Shown here in pieces: positions 50,301-62,300 of a stretch of DNA of 64,000 bases. The notes below the pieces were generated by a model, which was given only the letters and a program-made list of their open reading frames with translations, had not been told where the DNA came from and did no database searches. The position numbers and the translations under genes were made by a program. Position 1 is the first letter of the stretch, and each line of letters opens with the position of its first letter. The stretch lies in NCBI RefSeq assembly GCF_036245865.1, contig NZ_BTTW01000006.1, positions 372,001 to 436,000 of the forward strand. The letters run 5' to 3'. Source of the DNA: Corallococcus caeni (lineage in GTDB: Bacteria > Myxococcota > Myxococcia > Myxococcales > Myxococcaceae).

Positions 50301-53300
50301 GACGTGTCGCGCGGAGCATCGGCGCGCGACCGGGCCCATTCGCCCAGCACCTGACGCCGCTCCTCCTCCGTGAGCAGGGGCAGGTCCGACAGGCGCCGCT
50401 CCGGGTTGCGGCAGGCGTCCTCCAACAAGACCCGCAGATTCCCGATGAGGCGCTCGACCGTGCTCCGGTCGTAGAGGTCGGTGCGGTACTCCACCGAGCC
50501 CTCCAGCGCGTCCGGCTTCTCCGTGAGCGTCACGGAGAGGTCGAACATGGCGGTGCCCGCGTCCACCGCGTGCGGTTCGATGCGCAGCCCCGGCAGCGAC
50601 AGCTCCGCCGTCGGCGTGTTGAGCATCACCAGCGCCACCTGGAAGAACGGCGTGTGCTCCGCCTGCCGCTTGGGCTGGAGCACCTCCACCAGCTTCTCGA
50701 ACGGCACGTCCTGGTGGTCATACGCGTCCAGCGTGACGCGCTTCACCCGGCCCAGCAGCTCGCGGAAGGTGGGGTTGCCGTCCAGCCGCGTGCGCAGCAC
50801 CAGCGTGTTGACGAAGAAGCCGATGAGCCCTTCCGTCTCCTCGCGCGTGCGGCCCGCGATGGGCGCGCCCACGCTGACGTCGTCCTGGGACGCCCAGCGG
50901 GAGAGCACGGCCTGGAAGCCCGCGAGCAGGCCCATGAACAGCGTGGCGCCTTCCTTCTGGCACAGCGCCGTCACGTCCTGCGCCAGCTTCCGGGGCAGGG
51001 ACAGGTGGAAGCTCGCGCCCGGCTGACGCGAGCCCGGGGTGCGCGGCCGGTCCGTGGGCAGCTCCAACGCGTCCGGCGCTCCCGCCAGTTGGTGACGCCA
51101 GTAGTCGAGCTGCGCCTGCAACACGTCACCCTGGAGCCACTCGCGCTGCCAGACCGCGTAGTCCGCGTACTGCACGGGCAGCGGCGGCAACGTCAGCGGC
51201 TGGCCCGAGACCGTGGCGGCGTAGCGCGCCACTGACTCCCGGATGAGCACGGCGAGCGACCAGCCGTCGGAGACGATGTGGTGCATCGTCACCAGCAGCA
51301 CGTTCTCCTGCTCCGCCAGCCGGAGCACGCGCGCCCGCAACAGCGGACCCTTCGCGAGGTCGAAGGGCTGACGTGCCTCCTCCTCGGCCAGTCGCCGCGC
51401 CAGCGCCTCCTGCTCCGGCCCGGAGTGCCCGCGCAGGTCCTCCACCGGCAGCGGGAAGGCCGCCCGGGGAGCGATGACCTGGACCGGCGTGCCCTCGTGC
51501 GAGGCGAACGTGGTGCGCAGGGATTCGTGGCGGTGCACCAGCTCCGTGAAGGCGCGCTCCAGCGCCGTCAGGTCCAGCGCGCCGTGCAGCCGCAGCGCGA
51601 CCGGCATGTTGTAGACAGGCAGGCCCGGCTGGAGCTGGTCCAGGAACCACAGCCGCTGCTGGGCGAACGACAGCGGCAGGTTCCCTTCACGAGGCACCGG
51701 CCGCAGCGGCGGCGCCTGGAGTCGCACCGTGCGCGCGAGGGCGGCATCCACCCGCGCCGCCTGGGCCTCCAGCGTGCGGGCCTCGAAGAGGTCCTGCAAC
51801 CGCGGCTCCACGCCGAACGTGGCGCGGATGCGCGACAGCAATTGCGTCGCCAGCAGCGAGTGGCCGCCACGCTCGAAGAAGTCGTCGTGCGCGCCCGTGC
51901 CCTGCGTTCCCAGCAGCTCGTTCCACAGCGCCGCGAGCCGCGCCTCCGTGTCCGTCCGCGGCTGGACGAAGCCCTCCTGCGCGCCCGAAGCCACCGGCGC
52001 GGGCAGCGCGCGGCGGTCCACCTTGCCGTTGCGCGTGACGGGCAGCGCGGCCATGACCACGATGGCAGAAGGCACCAGGTACTCCGGCAACCGCTCCCGC
52101 AGCCACGTCTTGAGGCCGGCGACGTCCAGCGCGGCGGCACCGCCTGTCGGCATGACACGCGGCACCACGTAGGCCACCAGCGCGCGGCCTCCCGGCATGT
52201 CGTCGCGCGCCAGGACCGCCGCCTCGCGCACCTGGGTGTGCCCCAGGAGCACGGCTTCGATTTCACCGGGCTCCACCCGGAAGCCGCGCACCTTCACCTG
52301 CGTGTCTCGGCGTCCCAGGAAGTGCAGCGTCCCATCCGCCTTCCAGCGGACCCGGTCCCCGGAGCGATACATCCGCGCTCCCGGCACCTCGCCGAACGGA
52401 TCCGGCAGGAATCGCTCCGCCGTCAGCGCGGGCTGCTGGAGGTAGCCCCAGGCCACGCCGTCTCCGGACAGGTACAGCTCCCCGGGCACGCCCACCGGCA
52501 CGGGCCGCAGGAGCGCATCCAGCACGTACACGCGCGTGTTCGCGATGGGCCGCCCGATGGACACCGGCGCTCCCACCTGGCTCACGTCGGTCATCACGTG
52601 GCAGGTGGTGAAGGTGGTGCCCTCGGTGGGGCCGTAGCCGTTCACCAGCAGGCCCGTCCGGGCCACGTGCTCGCGCACGCGCTCCGGGTTCAGGACGTCG
52701 CCCCCGGCGAGCACCTGGCGCACGCGGGCCAGGGCCTCCGGCTGCGTGGCGGCCAGCTGCTCCAAGAGGGCGGACGTGAGCCACAGCGTGGTGACGTGGT
52801 GCGCTTCCAGCGTGCGGCCCAGTTCCTCCATCGAGGCCGCCTTCGGATCCGCGAGCACCAGCCGTCCGCCGTGCAGCAGGCAGCCCCACAGCTCGAAGGT
52901 GGACGCGTCGAAGGCCAGCGGGGCCAGCTGCAGGAAGACCTCGTCCGGTCCGAACCGGGCGAACGTCGTGCCCATCACCAGCCGGACGATGGCCCGGTGC
53001 GGGACGCAGACTCCCTTGGGCCGGCCGGTGGTGCCGGACGTGTAGAGGACGTACGCGAGCGCGTCTCCTCCCAGGGCCGGCGGGAGCGCCGTGCCGGCTT
53101 CCGCGTCGAGCAGCCCGGCCTGCGTGTCCATCCGCAGCATCGCGGGAGCCGTGGCAGGCAGTTGCTCCGACAGCGCCTCCGTGGTGAGGACCCGCGCCGC
53201 GCCAGTGTCCTCCAGCAGGAAGGTCAGCCGCTCCAGGGGCCACTCGGTGTCGAGCGGGACGTAGGCCGCGCTCGCCTTGAGGATCCCCAGCACGGCGATG

Positions 53301-56300
53301 AGCTGCTCCACGGAGCGCTCCAGGAACAGCGCCACGCGCGCGCCCGGCTTCACGCCGCTTCCGCGCAGGTGCCGCGCGAGCTGGTTCGCCCGGCGGTCCA
53401 GCTGCGCGTACGTGAGCGTGCGGCCCTGGGACTCCACCGCGACGGCGTCTGGCGTGCGCGCGGCCTGGGCTTCGAACAGGGCGTGCACGGCCGTGTCACG
53501 CGGATACGGCACACCCGTCGCGTTCCACTCCACGAGCACGCGGTGCCGCTCGGCGTCGGAGAGCAGGGACAGCGTGGACAGCCGACGCGCGGGTTGGGCC
53601 ACCGCGGCTTCCAGCAGCAGCCGCAGGTGCTCCATCATCCGCGTGACGGTCGCCTCGTCGTAGAGGTCGGTGCGGTACTCCAGGAGCCCCGTCAGGCCGG
53701 AGGGCCCTTCGGAGAAGGTGAGCGACACGTCGAAGCGGGACGTACCGCTGGCCGTGTCCAGCGGCTTGAAGGTGACGCCGGGCAGCTCCAGCGCGGTGGT
53801 CGGGGTGTTCTGGAGCGTGAGCGCCACCTGGAAGAACGGTGCCAGGCCCGGACGTCGGGGCGGTTGCAGCGCCTCCACCAGCTTCTCGAAGGGCAGCTCC
53901 TGGTGCGCGTAGGCGCCCAGCGTGACGTCCTTCACCCGGCCCAGCAGCTCCCGGAAGGTCGGGTCGCCGTCCAGCCGCGTGCGCATCACCAGCGTGTTGA
54001 TGAAGAAGCCGATGATGCCCTCGGTCTCCGCCTGGGTGCGGCCCGCGATGGGGGCACCCACGCTGACGTCGTCCTGGCCGGTGTGCCGCGCGAGCACGGC
54101 CTGGAGTCCCGCGAGCAGGCCCATGAACAGCGTGGCGCCTTCCCGCTGGCACAAGGCCGCGAGGTCCTTCGTCAGCTTCCCGGGCAGGGCCACCCGCAGG
54201 AGCGCGCCGGGCTGGGTCGTGTCCGCGGACCTCGGCCGGTCGGTGGGGAGCTCCGACGTCAGCGGGGCGTCCTCCAGGTGCTTGCGCCAGTACGCGAGCA
54301 GCTCCTCCAGGGGCTCGCCCTGGAGTCCGTCGCGCTGCCACGTGGCGAAGTCCGCGTACTGGAGCGGCAGGTCCGGCAGGGGCGAGGGCCGCCCGGCGGA
54401 GAAGGCTTCGTAGAGCGCGCCCAGCTCCCGGATGAGCACGGCCATGGACCAGCCGTCGGAGACGAGGTGGTGCATCGTCACGAGCAGCAGGTGCTCCTTC
54501 TCCGCGAGCCGCAGCAGCCCGGCGCGCAGGAGCGGTCCCCTGGCGAGGTCGAACGGCGTGCGGGCTTCATCCTGGGCCCGCTTCCGCGCCTCCTGCTCGC
54601 GCGCTTCCGGTGACAGGCCGCGCAGGTCGTCCACCGCCAGCGGGAACACCGTGGCGGGGCCGATGATCTGCACGGGCCGGCCGTCGCGGGCACGGAAGGT
54701 GGTGCGCAGCGACTGGTGCCGGCGCACCAGCTCCGTGAAGGCGCGCTGGAGCGCTTCGGCGTTCAGCGCGCCCTCCACGCGCAGCGCGGCGGGCATGTTG
54801 TAGACGGGCAGGCCCGGCTGGAGCTGGTCCAGGAACCACAGCCGCTGCTGCGCGAAGGACACCGGCGCTTCGATGGCGCGTGGCGCGATGGTGGACGCCG
54901 GACCCTTGCGCGTCCCGGCGGACATCCGGCCCTGGAGCCGCTGGGCCAGGCCTTCCACGGTGGGGAACTCGAACAGCTCGCGCAGCGGCACCTCCAGCCG
55001 CAGGGCGGTGCGCAGGCGCGACGTCACCTGCGTGGCCAGCAGCGAGTGGCCCCCCAGGCTGAAGAAATGATCCGTCACGCTCAGCCGGGGCACGTTCAGC
55101 ACCTGCGCGAACACGTCCGCCAGCGTCTGCTCCAGCGGCGTGCGCGGCGCGATGAAGGGCGCCTCCCCGCGCAGGCTGTCCGCGTCCGGCGCGGGCAGTT
55201 GTCGGCGGGCGAGCTTGCCGCTGGGCGTGAGCGGCAGGGCCTCCAGCCGCAGCAGCGCGGAGGGCACCAGGTACTCCGGCAGGCGGCTCGCGAGCTGCCT
55301 GCGCAGGGCGTCCGGCTCCCACGTCGCGTCGGGCGGGAGGACGACGTAGCCCACGAGGCGCTTGTCCCCGGCCACGTCCTCGCGCACCACGGCGGCCGCG
55401 TCGCGCACGCCGGGCAGGCCGCGCAGGACGGCCTCCACCTCTCCGGGCTCCACGCGGAAGCCGCGCACCTTGGCCTGGTGGTCGACGCGGCCCAGGAAGT
55501 CGAGCGTCCCGTCCGCACGCCAGCGCGCGCGGTCGCCCGTGCGGTACAGCCGCGCGCCGGGCACGGAGGAGAAGGCGTCGGGCACCAGCTTCTCCGCCGT
55601 CAGCTCCGGACGCCCGTGGTAGCCGGGCGTCACCTGCACGCCGCCGATGAGCAGCTCGCCCTGCACGCCCACGGGGCAGGGCTGGCCGCTCGCGTCCACG
55701 ACGTACAGGTGCGTGTCCGGCAGCGGCGCGCCGATGGACGGCAGCCGCTCCCATGACGACGGTGCGCCTTGCAGCCGCAGCGCGCTGACGGCGTGGGTCT
55801 CCGTGGGGCCGTACTGGTTCTCCAGCACGCAGTCCGGCAGCCGCTCGAAGAACGACACCAGCGTGGGCGTCACCTGCAACTGCTCACCCGCGGTGATGAC
55901 CTCGCGCAGGCGCTCCGGCAGCGGGGCGCCGTGCTCCACGGCGTCCGCGAGCGACTGGAGCGCGACGAAGGGCAGGAACAGCCGCTCCACGCCCGTGTCC
56001 GCCATGAGGCGCAGGAGCGCGGGCATGTCCCGGCGCACCGCCGCCGTGGGCACCACCAGCGTGCCGCCCGCGCTCCAGGTGGCCAGCATCTCCTGGAACG
56101 ACACGTCGAAGCTCAGCGCGGCGAACTGCAACGTCGTGGCGTCTGGCTTCACCGAGCGCTGGCACTGCCATGCCAGCAGGTGCGCCAGCGCGCCGTGCGA
56201 CATCGCCACGCCCTTGGGCTTGCCGGTGCTGCCCGACGTGTAGATGAGGTAGCAGGGCGACTCCATCGGCACCGCCACGCCCGGGGACGACTCCGGCAGG

Positions 56301-59300
56301 CGCGCGAGCAGCGCGGCCTCCGTGTCCAGCCGCACCGCCGCGACGCCGGACGCCTGGGTGTCCAGGTGCGCTTGCGTCAGCACCGCGCGGATGCCGGCGT
56401 CCTCGCGCATCAGCGACAGCCGCTCCGCGGGATAGGTGGGGTCGAGCGGCACGTAGGCCGCGCCCGCCTTCAGGATGGCGAGCACACCCACCGCCATCTC
56501 CAGCGAGCGCTCCACGCACAGCCCCACGCGGTCCCCGGTCCGCACGCCCAACTCGAGCAGTCGACGAGCGACCTGGTTGGCCCGGCGCTCCAGTTGCGCG
56601 TAGGTGAGCCGCTGGCCCTCGAACATCACCGCTACGGCCTCCGGCGTGCGCGCGGCCTGGGTCTCCACGCGGCCGTGGACCGTCGCGTCCACCGTGATGC
56701 CCGGACGGGTGTTCCAGTCCACCAGCACCTGCCGGCGCTCCGCTGGCGACAGGAGTGACAGCGTGGACAGGCGCGCGTCGGGACGAGCCACCGCGCCGTC
56801 GAGCAGCGCTTGCAGGTGGCCCACCAGCCGCTCGGCCGTGGCCGCGTCGTACAGGTCGGTGCGGTACTCCAGCGCGCCGCGAATGCCCTGGGGGGACTCG
56901 CTGAGGGTGAAGGTGAAGTCGAACTTCGCGGTGCCGCTGTCCAGCTCCAGCAGCTTCAGTTGGATGCCGGGCACGGTGAGCTCCGCCGAGGGCGTGTTGA
57001 GCATCACCAGCGCCACCTGGAAGAACGGCGTGCGCTCCGGCATGCGCGGCGGCTGGAGCACCTCCACCAGCTTCTCGAACGGCACGTCCTGGTGCGCGAA
57101 CGCGCCCAGCGTGACGTCCTTCACGCGGCCCAGCAGCTCGCGGAACGACGGGTCCCCGTCCAGCCGCGTGCGCATCACCAGCGTGTTGACGAAGAAGCCC
57201 ACCAGGCCCTCCGTCTCCGCCTGCGTGCGGCCCGCGACGGGCGCGCCCACGCAGATGTCGTCCTGACCGGAGTAGCGGGACAGGAGCGCCTGGAGCCCCG
57301 CGAGCAGGCCCATGAACAGCGTGGCGCCTTCCCTCTGGCAGAGCGTCTTCAGGGCCTGCACGCGCTCGGAGGACAGCTCCACCTCCAGCCACGTGCCCGG
57401 GTTCTGGGAGTCCGCCGTGCGCGGGTGGTCCGTGGGCAGCTCCAGCGCGGGCGGGGCGTCCTCCAGTTGCTTGCGCCAGTAGTCGACCTGGGCGTCCAGC
57501 ACCTCGCCGCGCAGCCACTCGCGCTGCCAGGCGGAGTAGTCCGCGTACTGGATGGGCAGCTCCGGCAGCGGCGAGGCCCGGCCCGCGAGCTTCGCCTCGT
57601 ACAGCGCGACCATCTCGTGGATGAGCACCGCGATGGACCAGCCGTCGGAGATGATGTGGTGCATCGTCACGAGCAGCAGGTGCTCGTGCTCCGCCAGCCG
57701 CAGCAGGCGCGTGCGCAGCAACGGTCCCCGCGACAGGTCGAAGGGCTGTCGCGCCTCGTCCTTCGCGAGCTGGCCCGCGGCCTCGTCGCGCTCACCTGAC
57801 GGCAGGTGCTCCAGCGACTCGACGGGCAGCGCCCAGGGCGCGGCGGGCGCGAAGACCTGCGCGGCGGTGCCGTCGATGACCTGGAACGTCGTGCGCAGCA
57901 CCTGGTGCCGGCGCACCAGCTCCGTGAAGGCGTCCGTGAGCGCGGCGACGTCCAGCGTGCCCTCCAGACTCAGCGCGGCGGGCATGTTGTAGAGCGCGCT
58001 GCCGGGCTGGTACTGGTCCAGGAACCACAGCCGCTGCTGCGCGAAGGACAGCTCCGCGGACGTGACGCCGGCCCGCGCGGTGATGGCGGGCGGACGGGGC
58101 CTGCGCTCCGCCTCGGGCACGCGGCCCTCGATGCGGCGGGCGAGCGACTCCACCGTGGGCGCGTCGAACACCTCGCGCAGCCGCACCTCCACGCCCAGCT
58201 GCGTGCGCAGGCGCGACGTCACCTGCGTGGCCAGCAGCGAGTGGCCGCCCAGGTCGAAGAAGCTGTCGGTGATGCCGACGTGGGCCAGGCCCAGCACCTG
58301 CGCGAAGATGTCCGCGAGCAGTTGCTCCAGCGCGTTGCGCGGCGTGACGAGCGGCGCCACGCCTCGCAGGCTGTCCACGTCCGGCGCGGGCAACAGGCGC
58401 CGCACCAGCTTGCCCGTGGGCATCACCGGTAGCGCGTCCAGCCGCATCAGCGCGGTGGGCAGCATGTACTCCGGCAGGCGGCTCGCGAGGTTGCGGCGCA
58501 GGGCCTCCGGCTCCCAGGCCGTGTCCGGCTGGAGCACCACGTAGCCCACCAGCCGCTTGTCGCCGGGCACGTCCTCGCGCACCATCGCCGCCGCCGCGCG
58601 CACGCCCGGGGCGTCCCGCAGGGCGGCTTCGACTTCACCCAGCTCGATGCGGAAGCCGCGCACCTTCACCTGGCCGTCGAGCCGGCCGAAGAACTCGATG
58701 GCGCCGTCCGCGCGCCAGCGGGCCCGGTCTCCCGTGCGGTACAGCCGCGCGCCCGCTTCACCGGAGAGATGGTCGGGGACGAACTTCTCCGCGGTGAGCT
58801 CCGGCCGCGCGTGGTAGCCGAGCGCCACCTGTCCGCCGCCGACCATCACCTCGCCGGGCACGCCGATGGGGCAGGGGCGGCCGGTGGGGTCCACGATGTA
58901 GAGCCGCGTGGCGGGCACGGGCATGCCCACCGGGGGCAGCCGCTCCCACGTCCGCGGCGGGCCGCGCAGGCGGTAGGCGCTGACGACGTGCGCCTCCGAC
59001 GGGCCGTACTGGTTCTCCAGGATGCTGTGCGGCAGCCGCTCGAAGAGGGCCACGAGCGCGGGCGTCACCTGCAACTGCTCGCCGGCCGTGACGACCTCCA
59101 CCAGCCGCTCCGGCACGGGCGCGCCGTGGGCCACCGCGTCCGCCATGCTCTGCAGCGCGATGAACGGCAGGAACAGCCGCTCCACTCCGTGGCGGGCCAT
59201 GAACGCGAGCAGCGCGGGCATGTCCTGCCGCGTCTCCGATGTGGGAATCACGACGGAGCTGCCCACGGACCAGGACGTGAACATCTCCTGGTACGAGATG

Positions 59301-62300
59301 TCGAAGTTGAGCGACGCGAACTGCAACGTGATGGCGTCCACCTTGGGCGAGCGCTGACGCGTCCACGCCACCACCCACGACAGCGTGCGGTGCGCCACGG
59401 CGATGCCCTTGGGGCGCCCCGTGCTGCCGGACGTGTAGATGATGTACGCGAGCGAATCCGGCCACACCGCGCGCGGCGGGGCGTGCGGCGGCAGCCGGTC
59501 GAAGGTGGCCTGCTCCGTGTCCACGCACACCACCCGTGCGCCGGTCGCGGGGAGCAGCGAGACGAGCCTGCCTTGTGTGACGACGAGGTTCGCGCCCGCG
59601 TCCTCCAGCATGAAGGCGAGGCGTTCCGCGGGGTACGCCGGGTCCATGGGGACGAAGGCCGCGCCCGCCTTGAGCACGGCCAGCACGCCCACCACCATCT
59701 CCAGCGAGCGCTCCAGGCACAGCGCGAGCCGGTCTCCCGGACGCACGCCACGCTCGCGCAGGTGCCACGCGAGCTGGTTGGAGCGGCGGTCCAGCTGCGC
59801 GTACGTGAGGGCTTCACCCTCGAAGAGGGCCGCCACGGCGTCGGGCGTGCGGCGGGCCTGGGCCTCGAAGGAGTCGTGCACCAGCGGTTCGGGCGGACCG
59901 TCGAACGGCGTGGTGCTCCAGTCCACGAGGATGCGCTGGCGCTCGGCGGCGGTGAGCAGCTCCAACTGGGACAGGCGGCGCTCCGGGTTCGCGACCGCGT
60001 CCTCCAGGAGGACCTGGAGGTGCTCCATCATCCGCTTCGCGGTGGCGGGCTCGAAGAGGTCGCTGCGGTACTCGAAGGCGGTCTGGAGGCCGCGCGGCGT
60101 CTCCGTGAACACGAGGGTGAAGTCGAACTTGGACGTGCCGCTGTCCACGTCCACCGGGCGGAAGGTGAGGCCCGGGCCGGTGAGCTCCGGCATCGGCGTG
60201 TTGAGCAGCACCAGCGTCACCTGGAAGAACGGCGTCTGGCCGCCCTGCCGGGACGGTTGCAGGACCTCCACCAGCTTCTCGAAGGGCACGTCCTGGTGCG
60301 CGTAGGCGCCCAGCGTGACGGCCTTCACGCGGCGCAGCAGCTCCACGAAGGTGGGGTCGCCGTCGAGCTGGGTGCGCAGCACCAGCGTGTTGACGAAGAA
60401 GCCGATGAGCCCCTCGGTCTGCGGCTGGTTGCGGCCGGCGATGGGCGCGCCCACGGCGAGGTCGTCCTGGCCGGTGTAGCGGGACAGGAGCGCCTGGAGG
60501 CCCGCGAGCAGGCCCATGAAGAGGGTGCCCTTCTCGCGGCGGCACAGGGCGCGCAGGCCCTGCATCAGCGCGTGCGGGAACACCACCCGGTGCGTGGCGC
60601 CGGGGTTGGACGTGTCCGCCGTGCGCGGGTGGTCGGTGAGCAATTCCAGCGCGGGCGGGGCGCCTTCCAACTGCTTGCGCCAGTACGCGAGCTGCTTGTC
60701 CAGCACCGCGCCCTGGAGCCAGTCGCGCTGCCACACGGCGTAGTCGGCGTACTGGATGGGCAGCTCCGGCAGCGTCGCGGGCCGGCCGGCGGTGAAGGCC
60801 TCATAGAGCGTGACGACCTCGCGGATGAGCACGCCGATGGACCAGCCGTCGGAGACGATGTGGTGCATCGTCACGAGCAGCAGGTGTTCGGTGTCCGCGA
60901 GGCGCAGCAGGCGCGTGCGCAGGAGCGGGCCGCGCGACAGGTCGAACGCGGTGCGGGCCTCCTCGCGGGCGCGGAGCAGGGCTTCGGCCTCGCGCTCCGC
61001 GGCGGGCCAGTCGCGCAGGTCCTCGACCTCCAGCGTGGCGTTCGCGGACGGGGCGATGACCTGGATGGCGTCGCCGTCCTGGACGCGGAAGACGGTGTGC
61101 AGGGCTTCGTGGCGGTTCATCACCTCCGCGAAGGCCCGGCCCAGCGCGGACACGTCCAGCGTGCCCTCCAGGCGCATGGCGGAGGGGATGTTGTAGAGCG
61201 CGCTGCCGGGCTCGTACTGGTCCAGGAACCACAGCCGCTGCTGCGCGAACGACAGCGGCAGGTTCCCCGTGCGGGGCACGCGCTGGATGACCTGGACGTC
61301 AGGCGTGGCTGGCGGCACCGCGCGAGGCTGCGCGCGCGTGGGTGCTCCCGTCGGGAGCGCGCCGGTCGCGGATCCAGGCGGGGGCACGGCTCCCGTCCGC
61401 GCGGAGGCATCCGAACGTGTCGTGAGGTTCGACGTGTCCGACTGGGACACGGTCCGGGTGCTCAGGCCGGGAGGCTGCACGGGGGCACGCCGTGAGGGCG
61501 TGATCAGCTCCACCTCTCCGTCGGCGCGGTAGCGGGCACGGCTGCCCGTGCCGTAGACGCGGGCTCCCGTTCCTTCGGGGGAGATGCGCAGGCGCGTCTG
61601 GGTCAGCTCCGGCGCCTTCCAGAAACCGAGCGGTACGGCGTCACCGCCCAGGAACAGCTCTCCCACCACGCCCACGGGGGCGCGGCGGCCGGAGACATCC
61701 AGCACGAAGCGCGTTCCGGGTGCGGTCGTCTCGTGCGGCTCCGGCAGCAACGGCGCGGGGGACACGATCCGCGCGGAGGTCGCGCGCTGAAGCGCCCGGG
61801 CGAGGTCCGACGGCAGGCCCTCCGAGTCGTCCAGCACCAGCGTGCGAACCTGCCCCAGCACGGCGGCGGCGTCCGGCAGCTCCGCGAGCGTCCTCGCGAC
61901 CGCGACGGAGGCGCGCAGGTGGGGCGGCGGGCTCGTGCGCAGGAGGTTCGCGAGCATCCCGGCGCTGTCCACTTCGACGGTCGTGGGGGATGGACGCGGC
62001 GCCGTGTGTTCCTGGCTCTGCTGGCGCAGCACGTCCAGGTGCCGCAGACCCTCCAGCGTGATGTCGGGGGCGATGCCGAAGTCGATGAGGCAGGCCACCT
62101 CGTCCACGTCGGACTGGCGCAGTTGGTCGATGCGCGCGCGGAGCGAATCCGGGGTGCCGAAGAGGCCGCCCGCATCCAGGTAGCGCGACACGCCCTGTTG
62201 CAGGAGGGCCTCCATGTCCTGCGGCGTTAGTGAGCGCACGTCGAAGCCCGGGCCCTGACTGGCGACCAGGCCGTTGATCAGCTCCACGGAGCTGCGGAAG

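Noticed and set aside
45281-54613. Three very long plus-strand open frames (800-1,170 codons) opposite the NRPS
   Set aside because: Low-complexity Arg/Gln/Leu/Val translations repeating in step with the NRPS modules; shadows of conserved domains.
45180-61262. Near-identical repeated segments that could suggest mobile elements
   Set aside because: They are repeated C, A and PCP domains in one reading frame, with no terminal repeats or transposase.
58769-61495. 908-codon plus-strand open frame opposite NRPS module 1
   Set aside because: Same antisense artefact; no start signal and no recognisable family.
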